From Selenia dentaria (Eukaryota; Arthropoda; Insecta; Lepidoptera; Geometridae), in NCBI GenBank assembly GCA_917880725.1, contig OU862883.1:21437005-21501004 (forward strand): 64,000 bases of DNA, given 5' to 3'. Positions 9,279 to 23,067 of this stretch are shown piece by piece. Positions within the stretch are counted from its first letter, which is position 1. Each line of letters starts with the position of its first letter. Below the pieces are notes generated by a model. The model was not told the DNA's origin and ran no database searches. It saw only the letters and a list, made by a program, of their open reading frames with translations. The position numbers and the translations under genes are program-made.

Positions 9279-12200
9279 GATTTGCGGCTGTCTGAAATGT
9301 CGCGAGTAATTTCTGAAGACTACGTCTGAAAGATCGTTTCAGTAGCTTTCTAACGAGGTATGATTCATTCCAAAACAGGTCCCGGAACATGGTCAAAACA
9401 ACCGTAATAAGCCAGCAGCCAAACTATCGCAGAGTAGGTATTTCCGATTTGCGAGTTTCTGAAATGTCGCGAGTAATTTCTGAATACTACGTCTGAAAGA
9501 TCGTTGCAGTAGCTTTCTAACGAGGTATGATTCATTCCAAAACAGGTCCCGGAACATGGTCAAAACAACCGTAATAAGCCAGCAGCCAAACTATTGCAGT
9601 AGTTATTTCTGATTTGCGAGTTTCTGAAATGTCGCGAGTAATTTCTGAATACTACGTCTGAAAGATCGTTTCAGTAGCTTTCTAACGAGGTATCATTCAT
9701 TCCAAAACAGGTCCCGGAACATGGTCAAAACAACCGTAATAAGCCCGCAGCCAAACCTCTCGCAGAAGTTATTTCTGATTTGCGAGTTTCTGAAATGTCA
9801 CGAGTAATTTCTGAATACTACGTCTGAAAGATCGTTTCAGTAGCTTTCTAACGAGGTAAGATTCATTCCAAAACAAGTCCCGGAACATGGTCAAAACAAC
9901 CGTAATAAGCCAACAGCCAAACTATTGCAGTAGTTATTTCTGATTTGCGAGTTTCTGAAATGTCGCGAGTAATTTCTGAATACTACGTCTGAAAGATCGT
10001 TTCAGTAGCTATCTAACGAGGTAAGATTCAGTCCAAAACAAGTCCCGGAACATGGTCAAAACAACCGTAATAAGCCAGCAGCCAAACTATTGCAGTAGTT
10101 ATTTCTGATTTGCGAGTTTCTGAAATGTCGCGAGTAATTTCTGAAGACTACGTCTGAAAGATCGTTTCAGTAGCTTTCTAACGAGGTATCATTCATTCCA
10201 AAACAGGTCCCGGAACATGGTCAAAACAACCGTAATAAGCCAGCAGCCAAACTATCGCAGAGTAGGTATTTCCGATTTGCGAGTTTCTGAAATGTCGCGA
10301 GTAATTTCTGAATACTACGTCTGAAAGATCGTTGCAGTAGCTTTCTAACGAGGTATGATTCATTCCAAAACAGGTCCCGGAACATGGTCAAAACAACCGT
10401 AATAAGCCAGCAGCCAAACTATCGCAGAGTAGGTATTTCCGATTTGCGAGTTTCTGAAATGTCGCGAGTAATTTCTGAATACCACGTCTGAAAGATCGTT
10501 TCAGTAGCTTTCTAACGAGGTATGATTCATTCCAAAACAGGTCCCGGAACATGGTCAAAACAACCGTAATAAGCCAGCAGCCAAACTATTGCAGTAGTTA
10601 TTTCTGATTTGCGAGTTTCTGAAATGTCGTGAGTAATTTCTGAATACTTCGTCTGAAAGATCGTTTCAGTAGCTTTCTAACGAGGTATGATTCATTCCAA
10701 AACAGGTCCCGGAACATGGTCAAAACAACCGTAATAAGCCAGCAGCCAAACTATTGCAGTAGTTATTTCTGATTTGCGAGTTTCTGAAATGTCGCGAGTA
10801 ATTTCTGAAGACTACGTCTGAAAGATCGTTTCAGTAGCTTTCTAACAAGGTACGATTCATTCCAAAACAGGTCCCGGAACATGGTCAAAACAACCGTAAT
10901 AAGCCAGCAGCCAAACTATTGCAGTAGTTATTTCTGATTTGCGGCTGTCTGAAATGTCGCGAGTAATTTCTGAATACTACGTCTGAAAGATCGTTTCAGT
11001 AGCTTTCTAACGAGGTATGATTCATTCCAAAACAGGTCCCGGAACATGGTCAAAACAACCGTAATAAGCCAGCAGCCAAACTATTGCAGTAGTTATTTCT
11101 GATTTGCGAGTTTCTGAAATGTCGCGAGTAATTTCTGAATACTACGTCTGAAAGATCGTTTCAGTAGCTATCTAACGAGGTAAGATTCATTCCAAAACAA
11201 GTCCCGGAACATGGTCAAAACAACCGTAATAAGCCAGCAGCCAAACTATTGCAGTAGTTATTTCTGATTTGCGAGTTTCTGAAATGTCGCGAGTAATTTC
11301 TGAAGACTACGTCTGAAAGATCGTTTCAGTAGCTTTCTAACGAGGTATCATTCATTCCAAAACAGGTCCCGGAACATGGTCAAAACAACCGTAATAAGCC
11401 AGCAGCCAAACTATTGCAGTAGTTATTTCTGATTTGCGGCTGTCTGAAATGTCGCGAGTAATTTCTGAATACTACGTCTGAAAGATCGTTTCAGTAGCTA
11501 TCTAACGAGGTAAGATTCATTCCAAAACAAGTCCCGGAACATGGTCAAAACAACCGTAATAAGCCAGCAGCCAAACTATTGCAGTAGTTATTTCTGATTT
11601 GCGAGTTTCTGAAATGTCGCGAGTAATTTCTGAATACTACGTCTGAAAGATCGTTTCAGTAGCTATCTAACGAGGTAAGATTCATTCCAAAACAAGTCCC
11701 GGAACATGGTCAAAACAACCGTAATAAGCCAGCAGCCAAACTATTGCAGTAGTTATTTCTGATTTGCGAGTTTCTGAAATGTCGCGAGTAATTTCTGAAG
11801 ACTACGTCTGAAAGATCGTTTCAGTAGCTTTCTAACGAGGTATCATTCATTCCAAAACAGGTCCCGGAACATGGTCAAAACAACCGTAATAAGCCAGCAG
11901 CCAAACTATTGCAGTAGTTATTTCTGATTTGCGAGTTTCTGAAATGTCGCGAGTAATTTCTGAATACTACGTCTGAAAGATCGTTTCAGTAGCTTTCTAA
12001 CGAGGTATGATTCATTCCAAAACAGGTCCCGGAACATGTTCAAAACAACCGTAATAAGCCAGCAGCCAAACTATTGCAGTAGTTATTTCTGATTTGCGAT
12101 TTTCTGAAATGTCGCGAGTAATTTCTGAATACTACGTCTGAAAGATCGTTTCAGTAGCTATCTAACGAGGTAAGATTCATTCCAAAACAAGTCCCGGAAC

Positions 12201-14545
12201 ATGGTCAAAACAACCGTAATAAGCCAGCAGCCAAACTATTGCAGTAGTTATTTCTGATTTGCGACTTTCTGAAATGTTGCGAGTAATTTCTGAAGACTAC
12301 GTCTGAAAGATCGTTTCAGTAGCTTTCTAACGAGGTATCATTCATTCCAAAACAGGTCCCGGAACATGGTCAAAACAACCGTAATAAGCCAGCAGCCAAA
12401 CTATTGCAGTAGTTATTTCTGATTTGCGAGTTTCTGAAATGTCGCGAGTAATTTCTGAATACTACGTCTGAAAGATCGTTTCAGTAGCTATCTAACGAGG
12501 TATGATTCATTCCAAAACAGGTCCCGGAACATGTTCAAAACAACCGTAATAAGCCAGCAGCCAAACTATTGCAGTAGTTATTTCTGATTTGCGATTTTCT
12601 GAAATGTCGCGAGTAATTTCTGAATACTACGTCTGAAAGATCGTTTCAGTAGCTATCTAACGAGGTAAGATTCATTCCAAAACAAGTCCCGGAACATGGT
12701 CAAAACAACCGTAATAAGCCAGCAGCCAAACTATTGCAGTAGTTATTTCTGATTTGCGAGTTTCTGAAATGTCGCGAGTAATTTCTGAAGACTACGTCTG
12801 AAAGATCGTTTCAGTAGCTTTCTAACGAGGTAAGATTCATTCCAAAACAAGTCCCGGAACATGGTCAAAACAACCGTAATAAGCCAACAGCCAAACTATT
12901 GCAGTAGTTATTTCTGATTTGCGAGTTTCTGAAATGTCGCGAGTAATTTCTGAATACTACGTCTGAAAGATCGTTTCAGTAGCTATCTAACGAGGTAAGA
13001 TTCATTCCAAAACAAGTCCCGGAACATGGTCAAAACAACCGTAATAAGCCAGCAGCCAAACTATTGCAGTAGTTATTTCTGATTTGCGAGTTTCTGAAAT
13101 GTCGCGAGTAATTTCTGAAGACTACGTCTGAAAGATCGTTTCAGTAGCTTTCTAACGAGGTATGATTCATTCCAAAACAGGTCCCGGAACATGTTCAAAA
13201 CAACCGTAATAAGCCAGCAGCCAAACTATTGCAGTAGTTATTTCTGATTTGCGATTTTCTGAAATGTCGCGAGTAATTTCTGAATACTACGTCTGAAAGA
13301 TCGTTTCAGTAGCTATCTAACGAGGTAAGATTCATTCCAAAACAAGTCCCGGAACATGGTCAAAACAACCGTAATAAGCCAGCAGCCAAACTATTGCAGT
13401 AGTTATTTCTGATTTGCGACTTTCTGAAATGTCGCGAGTAATTTCTGAAGACTACGTCTGAAAGATCGTTTCAGTAGCTTTCTAACGAGGTATCATTCAT
13501 TCCAAAACAGGTCCCGGAACATGGTCAAAACAACCGTAATAAGCCAGCAGCCAAACTATTGCAGTAGTTATTTCTGATTTGCGATTTTCTGAAATGTCGC
13601 GAGTAATTTCTGAATACTACGTCTGAAAGATCGTTTCAGTAGCTATCTAACGAGGTAAGATTCATTCCAAAACAAGTCCCGGAACATGGTCAAAACAACC
13701 GTAATAAGCCAGCAGCCAAACTATTGCAGTAGTTATTTCTGATTTGCGAGTTTCTGAAATGTCGCGAGTAATTTCTGAAGACTACGTCTGAAAGATCGTT
13801 TCAGTAGCTTTCTAACGAGGTAAGATTCATTCCAAAACAAGTCCCGGAACATGGTCAAAACAACCGTAATAAGCCAACAGCCAAACTATTGCAGTAGTTA
13901 TTTCTGATTTGCGAGTTTCTGAAATGTCGCGAGTAATTTCTGAATACTACGTCTGAAAGATCGTTTCAGTAGCTATCTAACGAGGTAAGATTCAGTCCAA
14001 AACAAGTTCCGGAACATGGTCAAAACAACCGTAATAAGCCAGCAGCCAAACTATTGCAGTAGTTATTTCTGATTTGCGATTTTCTGAAATGTCGCGAGTA
14101 ATTTCTGAAGACTACGTCTGAAAGATCGTTTCAGTAGCTTTCTAACGAGGTATCATTCATTCCAAAACAGGTCCCGGAACATGGTCAAAACAACCGTAAT
14201 AAGCCAGCAGCCAAACTATTGCAGTAGTTATTTCTGATTTGCGAGTTTCTGAAATGTCGCGAGTAATTTCTGAATACTACGTCTGAAAGATCGTTTCAGT
14301 GGCTTTCTAACGAGGTATCATTCATTCCAAAACAGGTCCCGGAACATGGTCAAAACAACCGTAATAAGCCAGCAGCCAAACTATCGCAGAGTAGGTATTT
14401 CCGATTTGCGAGTTTCTGAAATGTCGCGAGTAATTTCTGAATACCACGTCTGAAAGATCGTTTCAGTAGCTTTCTAACGAGGTATGATTCATTCCAAAAC
14501 AGCTCCCGAAACATGGTCAAAACAACCGGAATAACCCACCCGCCA
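9279..14545. repeat. Satellite array, 165-bp monomer, 32 copies
   Basis: The landmark GGAACATG(G/T)TCAAAACAACC recurs 32 times from 9384 to 14,508. From 10,546 to 14,341 the spacing is exactly 165 bases. Earlier and final units are 165-167, because some carry 'CGCAGAGTAGGTATTTCC' in place of 'TGCAGTAGTTATTTCT'. Linked variants sort the monomers into types: GAAGAC or GAATAC, CTTTC or CTATC, and TATCATT, TATGATT or TAAGATT followed by CAGG or CAAG. The GAAGAC type falls at every third monomer and later at every second. Each unit has a near-palindrome CTGAAAGATCGTTTCAG. The monomer is 55 codons long, yet no frame stays open. The array begins and ends abruptly in unrelated sequence. The function is unknown. 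Confidence 0.97.
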
Positions 14546-16119
14546 CACGCGACATCTTAATTTGGTCGGTTTATAATGGCTGCTGAGTTTGGCTGCCAAC
14601 TTCACACAGGTCCTGTGACAACATTTAAAACTACATATTCCAAACAATCCGTGTCTTTGTGACCTAGCCGCAATAGTGACACGCATTATCGAAAGACACG
14701 CGTTCGAATGCAGTCCGAAGACGTATAATTTTTCTCTCTAAAATTGCAAAGTTTGGTCTGGTTAAGCCGGCGTTAGTACTTTAAAGATCATTATAATAAA
14801 AATTTCAAGCATGAATTCAATGTTTTTGTAAGCACCCAAATTAAAACATAACAAGTGAAGCATGAAACCAAAAGAACTATTTATTGTAAAGAGAGAGACT
14901 AAATGCAATGGGTAGTTGAACATTGTAGTGAACTTGAAATTATTTGCCTCGAGCAAGTCAGATTGGAAAGTTAAATGGACCCACTTTTACCAGAACTTAA
15001 CTTACCCTATACTTTGCAGGGATTAAATCAAACATTTGGAAACAAAAGTTACTAATAGGGTCATTACTTCTGTTTATAGTTCTCCTGTCAATATATTGAC
15101 TTCCCAAAATGTTTGATAAAGATGCTCGAAACGTAGAAACCACATTACGCCGACTTTCTTGCATTAAACGCTGGCTTCCTATAACAATGTATTTCCTAAA
15201 TGGATGTATTAATACGAGTATGTATATCATTTGTAAATATTGGTAGTTCTCCGTAGAGCTTTGATAAAGGAAGAATTATAACTCTAAAACATAAATCAAT
15301 ATTATCTCTCAGGCTAGTTATTTTACCGGTTACATCCGTAGCCACTGCGTAAGAAACTTAGACAACCTGAGTCTGTTGTTAGATACTTTATTTATTGTCT
15401 TTAACAACAAAACAAGAGAACGAAGTATTATGTTTCATAATGCCAATACTGTTACGATCATTATTTATTTAATCTGTATTTCCCGTTGTCGTCGATGTGA
15501 AATGATTTCATTGTTGATGTGTAATAATAAATCCAATTAGGTTTTAACACGCAACTGCTCTGGATTATTTTGATTCAATAAGAGGTTTCCATTTGATCTA
15601 GACAACAGTTATCGAATCAATTTCATTTAATATCTACAATTGAAATAAGTAATGGTTTATTTACCACATTAAGTACCTACAGAAAATCAATCAAATATAA
15701 CGCAAAATGGGTCATATTCTAGTTCCAACTAGTAGCAAGTCCCAAATTTACATTTATACATACTAGTCTGCTTCTTGGTGACTTCTTTAATCATTAAATG
15801 TGACGCACGTCAGGGCATGACCCTTGGCATCAATGGAATCCAAAACTTTATATTTTTCGTTATACCCTTAGCATTTTACTGTAAAGTATTAACACAATTT
15901 TAAAGCTGCCTGTATGACTCCTGGCAAAAAAATCACTTCTAAATCTGTCAATTTTTTCCAGTTGCAACCGTAACGCTCCGTTATTACTCATCAAAACAAT
16001 ATGAAGCAGACATAATTAAATAATCTGTAATCTAATTAGGATGCACATGGTATAGACGCAGCCATGCATCTTATAATTAGAATAGCTGGCATTCCTGAAT
16101 TAGGAATAAGCATATAATA
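14546..16119. other. Gene-free stretch
   Basis: Nothing supported. Short open frames (under 80 codons) show no recognisable motif. Confidence 0.5.
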
Positions 16120-16270
16120 GTAGCTGACCCGCCAGCGGCTTCGCTCGTTTGGTCTATTGAATACAAAGCCACAAAAATAAACTGATTGTCCGTGTGCGTG
16201 AAATTCCCCAAAACGCTTTCTATAGTAGATGGTTACTTTTGGCTCTGCGTTGATAAATCGGTCAGTCAAT
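16120..16270 (-). repeat. Interspersed repeat, 'GGCGGGTCAGCTA' tail family
   Basis: Read on the minus strand it ends with GCGAAGCCGCTGGCGGGTCAG, the same tail as the plus-strand copies at about 30,700 and 46,100. Small fragments of related tails occur at about 16,960-16,985 and 17,460-17,515. A widespread lepidopteran non-autonomous repeat; the class is not resolved here. Confidence 0.6.
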
Positions 16271-19200
16271 ATTGCATAGAAAGTTATTTATAAAGTGTTT
16301 TTTTTTTATTTGAACCTAATAACACCTTGGCCTGTATTAGGGTCAGATTAAAACCTCAAATTTTATGAAAGTCACATTCTCATTTGCTTGCAATGATCTA
16401 TGTTTATTTTCATATAATCAAAAGCATCTTACAACCGCACATACAGAAAAAAACATTTAACATACCAAGTTTAATAGGGCCAAGCGAAACGAGAATCAAA
16501 TTGACTTACCAAACCACTATCATCCACGGCCAAAAGTTGAAAAGTAGGTCCCATCTAAACATAGACAGACGTGGCTTCATTTGTAATAGCCGAAAGAAAT
16601 GTTAAACCGGGCGTGTAGGTAATAGTTGTAGCTATCGTTTGATAACTGGTTTTCTCCTCAGTAGCTATTGGTATGAACAGCCAATTAAAGTAGCTAATAA
16701 GAAAGAAGAAACACGTGGTCAAAAATTTAAAATCAATCTTTTCCCTTGTTCTGTGGGTATTACAATACTAATATTAAGGATGGAAAGTATCTGTATGAAA
16801 GAATAGAATATCTGTTATCTCTCAGTGAAACGGCGGAAGAATTTTTTTAGAAATGTGATACAATTACGTCGGCATTTGAGGTTATGAAATAACACTAAGG
16901 ATATCCACGTATTATGTGAAATGGCAGTTGTCATAGAACTTATTTTCAATACTGATTCCAGCGAGTCGCTGGCGGTAGCTAGTAAATAAGCAATAATTTG
17001 GGAACCTTAGTATAGCCTATTATTGATTATGTGCCTTACGACACCGTTGTCATGCAGCATTTCCTTTATGAGGAGGTATACATTTCAGTAGTTATTGTAA
17101 AGTGTGATGTTCACTTGGCTAGGTATACAGACACATACAAATAAAAAAATTGTTAAGCATCACTACTGTCATATATGATTCATCTGTTTAATTAGTCGGT
17201 ACATAATATTATTACCAATGAAGTACTATTAACTGTTTCAATTGCGTCTGGCCATAATATGAGTATTTTACTTAAAAAGTTTTTAATCAATTCGATTTCT
17301 TACACCACATCACATGCACAGTTTTTAAGGTTATCAACAAGTACATAGTGTAGATATTACAGAAACATGTAAAATTAATTAATCAGTTAGGTATTACCTG
17401 CTATTCATTTTACGAGAACATAAGTCAACAAAGGTCTAAGTAATAAGGCCCCAACAAATAACACTAGTATTATAAATGCGAATGTTTGTGAGTGGTCATG
17501 TTTGTTACTTCTTGGCATTACAACGGTTAAAATTAAAAAAAATAAAGGTAAAATGGAAATCAATAATACAGATAATCAACACATAGGTGCAAACTTATCA
17601 ACGAGTAGTTCAAGAGGAATCTCGATAACCTTATTTTACTCTTAAAGGCAACTTGTACTTATCTGCATAGTAGATGGCATCCCATATAAAACGCCAGGGA
17701 CCGATCAAGCGAATGGCTACACCGCCAGTGTAAAATAGAAAGCAAGTCCTACTTCTTAGAGTCAAATAGCACGAGACAGTGTACACGATAGCAGTAACTA
17801 TCTACCAGTCAAGTGCCTTGTAAATGTAAACGAGCTTAAACTGAATATGTTCGGTGAATTATTTTGTAAAGCGCAGAGGAAATCGATTACAATTGTGAAA
17901 GCTAAATCAACAAACGAAATACGACTACTATTTAATACAAATTCGAATGTCAGTTCTGTTCACATTAATACGGTTGCGTGCTCGGTAACCCATTGATTGT
18001 AAAATGGCTTAGTCTTGTTTTACAGGAAATCTGGGTAATGAGCTTAAAGTTCTCGCAATTTTCACATTTACGTGGTTGAATGGAGTTTTAACGGTAGATC
18101 TGTAGATGTTAACATCCTACCCAACCACGCTTATAGAACTTGTCAATAAATGTTTATTTCAGAAATCGAAGGCAATATTTATGTTGAGAGTAACTTTGTT
18201 CTGTCAAAGTTACAATCGACAACAAGACACATAAGAAACATCAAGTCGTAAACATTTGTAACAACAATGATATTTGTTAGTTGATGGAAAATTCTGGCAA
18301 TCTCAACACTTGTCTAAAGGGCAAAAGTAAGTGAATTAAATAAATACACACATTATTGAATAATGGCATCAATGAAAATAACATAACATTGTGATAACAA
18401 TAAGCGCAATATCATGTTTGCGCAACGAAGCCATCTCAGTAAAGTTTTCACAAGCTTCGAACACGATTTAAAGTTTGTACGCTGGAGAATTGGTCACGCT
18501 ACTTAGCGATTATGGCTTTAAATAACATGGTTTAACTTTATGTTTCTTAAAATAGTCTGGAACAATAGTGGGAAAAAGCAGCTATTATTCAACGAATTTA
18601 TCCTATTGGAGAAAGCCGAATAGCTCTACCATCATGGATTGAATATTACGTACAGGAAATGATGAGCGAAATTATATAATCAAGAGAATAACCTCGACAA
18701 CCTCGAGAGTAAACAATTTGGAAACAAAAAGCGCTAATTCTTTAAAAATAGATTTCACAATAGCGTAGTTGAGGCGGACAATGAGTCCCCCAAATTGGTA
18801 AATACGATTCGTTAGAAGATAAGGAAAGTAAGAGCTTATGGTTTGACACCTAGGTGGCCATCTTGGATTTAGTGGCAAAGGTTGCGCGCGCGCATGTTTC
18901 GCCATCGTCAGCAAATACGAAGGTAATTTGGGACGATAACGATGCAACAGATAATTTAGTGATAATTTGAACACGCAAATACGTGATTATAACGTTACAG
19001 AAAAGTTGTATGTGGGAATATACAACGAAGTGGTGAAATTATTTCCTTTGAATTCAATTAGATTTATCTGAACAAATCAGTGTCTTATAATAAAGGTGAA
19101 TTATGCAAAATAAGGAGTTGACTAATTATATGAAGATTCAAAAAAGGATTATGTAAAAGATAACGATCACAAAATAATGGAGAGTAATACTCGTATGCCA

Positions 19201-21149
19201 TCGTAATATTTTTAATTTACAAAAATTAAATACTTGCACAAAACATAACAATTACATGTTTTTGATATAATTTATAAATATGTTTTTGCAGTCTATATTC
19301 CGCGTTTTCTTAGCAATGATATTAAATCGGTTTAAAAATTCATAATTTCTAAAAGCACAGTTCACGCCCTAAATAACCGGGACATGATGCTACTGCAACA
19401 TGCAGAGGAAGTAGAGTTCACGGGCGGTGACCTGCAAGCACAACCGTGACGACACGGCTACTTCGGTAGAAATTTTCATTACACCTGTTAATCAATGAGT
19501 CGTGGACACGTATAGCAATTTATATGAAGCAACCTACGTCCGTCAATATAACATCAATAGGAAGATATAAAGCATACCAATCATAATACCGCCAATTGAA
19601 GCAATGTGTATATGCCTATGTTCCGTATGCATGATTTAAATTTGCAACTAGGCTTATTTCTTCACAATTTCTAGCTAAGTATTCAGGAAGATCAACGATC
19701 AATCTGTACTCAATCGCTGTGCTAATAGGAGTTTATAACCGTCTGGCTAGGTCGTGTACCTCCCCTTTAGTCATTAAAACGCTGGCACTAATTATGCATC
19801 TTTAAATAAGGTTTACACCTTTTTATGTAGGCAGTAATGTAACGTAATGAAAATTGCAAAAGTTCATCATATTTGTAGGACCTTTGAAAAATAATATTAA
19901 TGAAATTATTTTAATGTTAAAACGTAACTTTAATTACCATAAAACATATTTTGTGTCGCATGCTGATTCTTGTCTTTTGTAAATGAATGTCAAGAGACAA
20001 AATACTGCTTTAGTTGCTGCCAGCGTCAAGCGGTCCGGTCGGTGCGATATTCACGGGAAGCATTTGTTTGACTAAACTTTACGGTAAGATCTATCTGATG
20101 CTTTGATGTCAATACTTTTTAAACCTTCTTGAAAGTGCACTGCACTTAGAATGAACGTGAGCACAGAGTTAGAGCTTTGAAAGTACCAAATATTGACATG
20201 CATTCTTGCATGCGCCTACCTGCATGATCTTATATTCTGGAAAACACGAGTAGGTATGTCAAACACTGTTTTACAATGTTTGAATACAAATGTAATGAAA
20301 AAAGTGTTTATGAGATGTGAATAAAAATGAAAAGATAACCATTTTTAAATGAGTTTGTTGCAAATCGCAAGCATCTAAATTGCACAAAGACTTGAAAGAC
20401 GATGAATAAAAAATGTAGCAAATTCAAGAATGGCTAATGTGTACACGATTTTATCAGCTTCTGAACACGATTGTATCATATAATGTGACGTGACATGCTT
20501 GCCGATGAAACGGCACGTGTATGGGCTGCATAACTTCACAATACCTTAAAACGATCAGTAGTTCAACTTCCAATATAGGTAAATAGGTATCTAAATAAGT
20601 ATGACCACAGATGGAGCTGGAGCGTTCTGGGGCCTTACTATGAGCTCTTAAAGCAGGACTTCGAGACAACTGACCGGTTTATTCGTACCAGACAACTTTA
20701 AAGCAGGCCTGCCCAGGCCTACTATTCAAGAACCGCAGCAAAACCGTTTACCTGTTTTTTTTATTGACTCTCGTTAGTATGTCGCTCTAAATCCACTTAG
20801 TTTATTAGCTTACAAACGTCTATAAAATTACGTAAATCATTTCATAGATATCAGTGTTGATCTCTTGCCAAAAATTTTATTTTCTAGGAATTGCAACTAT
20901 GATATTTTTTATAAAATGATATGTGAAGTGATAGTGTGATTTATAGAGAAGTAAAATTATCCATTAAAAGACATGTTTAGTTGTCTACGTGTCTTACGTA
21001 CTTTTGAATAGGAAGTAGAACGAATATATACAAATTTCTGTGTTTTGTGACAGTTACAGTATGGTAATCGGATGGAAAATTCAGAAGATAATCTGTAAAA
21101 TTCTTTGTTACAACAAACATGATTGAACTCAATATAAGGTTACATTAAT
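16271..21149. other. Gene-free stretch
   Basis: About 4.9 kb of mostly unique AT-rich sequence. Apart from two repeat-tail fragments (16,960 and 17,460) I see no supported feature. It could be intronic or intergenic. Confidence 0.45.
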
Positions 21150-21546
21150 ACAAGAGTCACTTATAGTATTACTTTTTTAAAGCACTAACGCCTGCTTAGC
21201 GATCCCAAACATTGAAATTTATCGAGAAAAATTCACATCCTCGGACGAGATTCCAATCCGTGTCAGACGCCATGACCATCTAGGCCAGCGAGGCTCTAGG
21301 TCCGAGCATCGAATTTTAACTCTCAATCTGATTTAACCGTCTTACGGGGACGGAGCGACATCTATTGAACAGTTTTGACAGCACTATCCAACCGAAAGAA
21401 GCAGTTTTAGAAATACTTAAACTTTCGTGTTGACGTCGCAACCCTTTATAATTTTTATAGTATTACTTTTTTAAAGCCTAAAGCCTGCTTAGCGATTTCA
21501 AACATTGAAATGTCATTGCATACAAGAGTCACTTGTATGCAATGAC
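21150..21546. repeat. Pair of ~60-bp direct repeats ending in a 15-bp perfect hairpin
   Basis: 'TATAGTATTACTTTTTTAAA' plus ~45 further similar bases occurs at 21,163-21,225 and 21,457-21,518. 'ACAAGAGTCACTT' precedes the first copy and follows the second. In the second copy it forms the loop of a perfect hairpin: 21,512-21,526 pairs with 21,532-21,546 (15 bp, 5-base loop). Confidence 0.75.
21235..21300 (-). repeat. Possible degraded tRNA-like / SINE head
   Basis: The minus strand reads TGGCCTAGATGG, which resembles a pol III A box, and 16 bases later GGATTGGAATC, which resembles a B box. CCTCG and CGAGG flank this and could pair. The A-to-B distance is too short for a normal tRNA, so at best it is a decayed SINE head. 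It lies between the two direct repeats above. Confidence 0.25.
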
Positions 21547-22987
21547 TTCTAAGAAAGTCTTTGCTTGTATAAAATTTAGATACTGTTTTCTGTTGTGTTA
21601 TTATTATGTCGCATGGATTAAAATGTGCATAGTAAAGCAGATCCAATGTCGAGGTCATTTTCATTGTGGGAATTGGATCCGATTTCAGTTGTCCGTTCAA
21701 TTTTCTCGATCCTAATTTAACTGGGCGAATTGTTATAGCTATTTACTATAGTATTATAGTCTGTAGTCGTAGTACAGATCCCGGCTTAAAAGTTGTTGTT
21801 GGATTGGATTGTTCAATATCGTCCCATTGGAATAGATAGATGCTCGAAAAAGGCCACTGAAAAAAAAAATGTGCCGGATGACTAGCATGCCACTAATCAC
21901 TTTTAGATACTCACATCGATGTAGGCTGCTGCACATTAGGCTTGCACAACAGGGCTCGAAAGGTAGCGGATATACTACCAACATGAATTGCCAAGGAGCA
22001 GCTGTAAATGCGAACTATTTGGTCTACCTTTCATTATTCTGTTCTGTTATGTAGAAAAACATATCGTAGTGACCTAACCTCAAAGGTTAGTAGGACGCGT
22101 ACGTTTTAACATCTTAACAAATAAGTTATATTTTATTTAAGAAGGATACGTGATATTATTTATAATAAGTGCAATAACAGTATTATATTGTATGTCTAGT
22201 ATTTGTTTCAATAAATTCAAATAATAATTCACACTATGGGACTTAAACATTTATAGGAATCACACTAACATATGCGAATTCAATTTTGTGAGTGAGTGAG
22301 TGATTTGCTGTGTATTTTTGTTACCTTTCCACGCTAAAAGGGCTTAACATATTTGAGTGGAATTGGGAATGTAGGCGTTATACCCTGCACATGAACAAGG
22401 TACAGCAAATCCAAATAAAACAACTTTGGAATAATAATAATTGGAGTAGTCAAAAAATAAGTAATGATATGTGATTGGTCATGGATTGATCGAAAAGAAA
22501 CGTCAAGGCAAGACCAATAAAAGCATTCGAAAATATTCCAGGCGATGTCGAACATAATAAACCAATTACGCCAGAAAACAATGCAATGAAATCCAAGAAT
22601 ATAGTCTCGATTTTAAAAAGTCTGGTATTGAATACATTTCAATGATACGTGCAGATTTTATGCGCAAATCGATATTTGGAATAACAAATTGGCGAAGTGA
22701 ATCGATCGATACGGGCCCAATAACATAGGGGAACCAACTTATTATTTATTTTTAATTAGAAATACGGGATTACTCACGTAATATTTATCGGATAGGTCCG
22801 ACTATAGTTTCCACCACATTCGGTGTTCATTTTCAAGGAGCGTTCGGGACGCCCGCGTCGATGACGTCTCGCTTAGCACTGCATTATTTATTTTCGTAAT
22901 TTACCAACAGTAATACAGATAAGCTGTGGATCACGCGTAGCCAAGTTCAGCCAAGTATATACAATATTTAATAGAAATAATACAAAC
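21547..22987. other. Gene-free stretch
   Basis: No supported gene or repeat. It would be intron if the splice signals at 22,988-23,068 are real. Confidence 0.4.
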
Positions 22988-23067
22988 CTGTACAGTCGTG
23001 TCGCAGTAAATATCTTTGATCGTGCGGCCGATGAAATCAGAGGAAGAACAAAGACGCCATGACTTAC
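22988..23067 (-). other. Candidate 80-nt exon, or recursive splice site plus cryptic exon
   Basis: On the minus strand a branch-like CCTAATC and a T-rich tract lead to TTATTTCAG at 23,068. This is followed at once by GTAAGT, so the junction reads CAG|GTAAGT and could act as both acceptor and donor. The next 80 bases are richer in GC than the surroundings and end CTGTACAG|GTTTGT, a plausible donor. Two frames are open across the 80 bases. One would encode 'SWRLCSSSDFIGRTIKDIYC', which I do not recognise. No neighbouring exons were found, so the host gene is unknown. Confidence 0.3.

Noticed and set aside
9279..14545. CRISPR-like array or coding repeat
   Set aside because: The repeats are full-length contiguous monomers with no unique spacers, and no frame stays open through them. 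It is a eukaryotic satellite.
21235..21300. A functional tRNA gene
   Set aside because: The distance between A-box-like and B-box-like motifs is about 17 bases too short, and no anticodon arm can be drawn.
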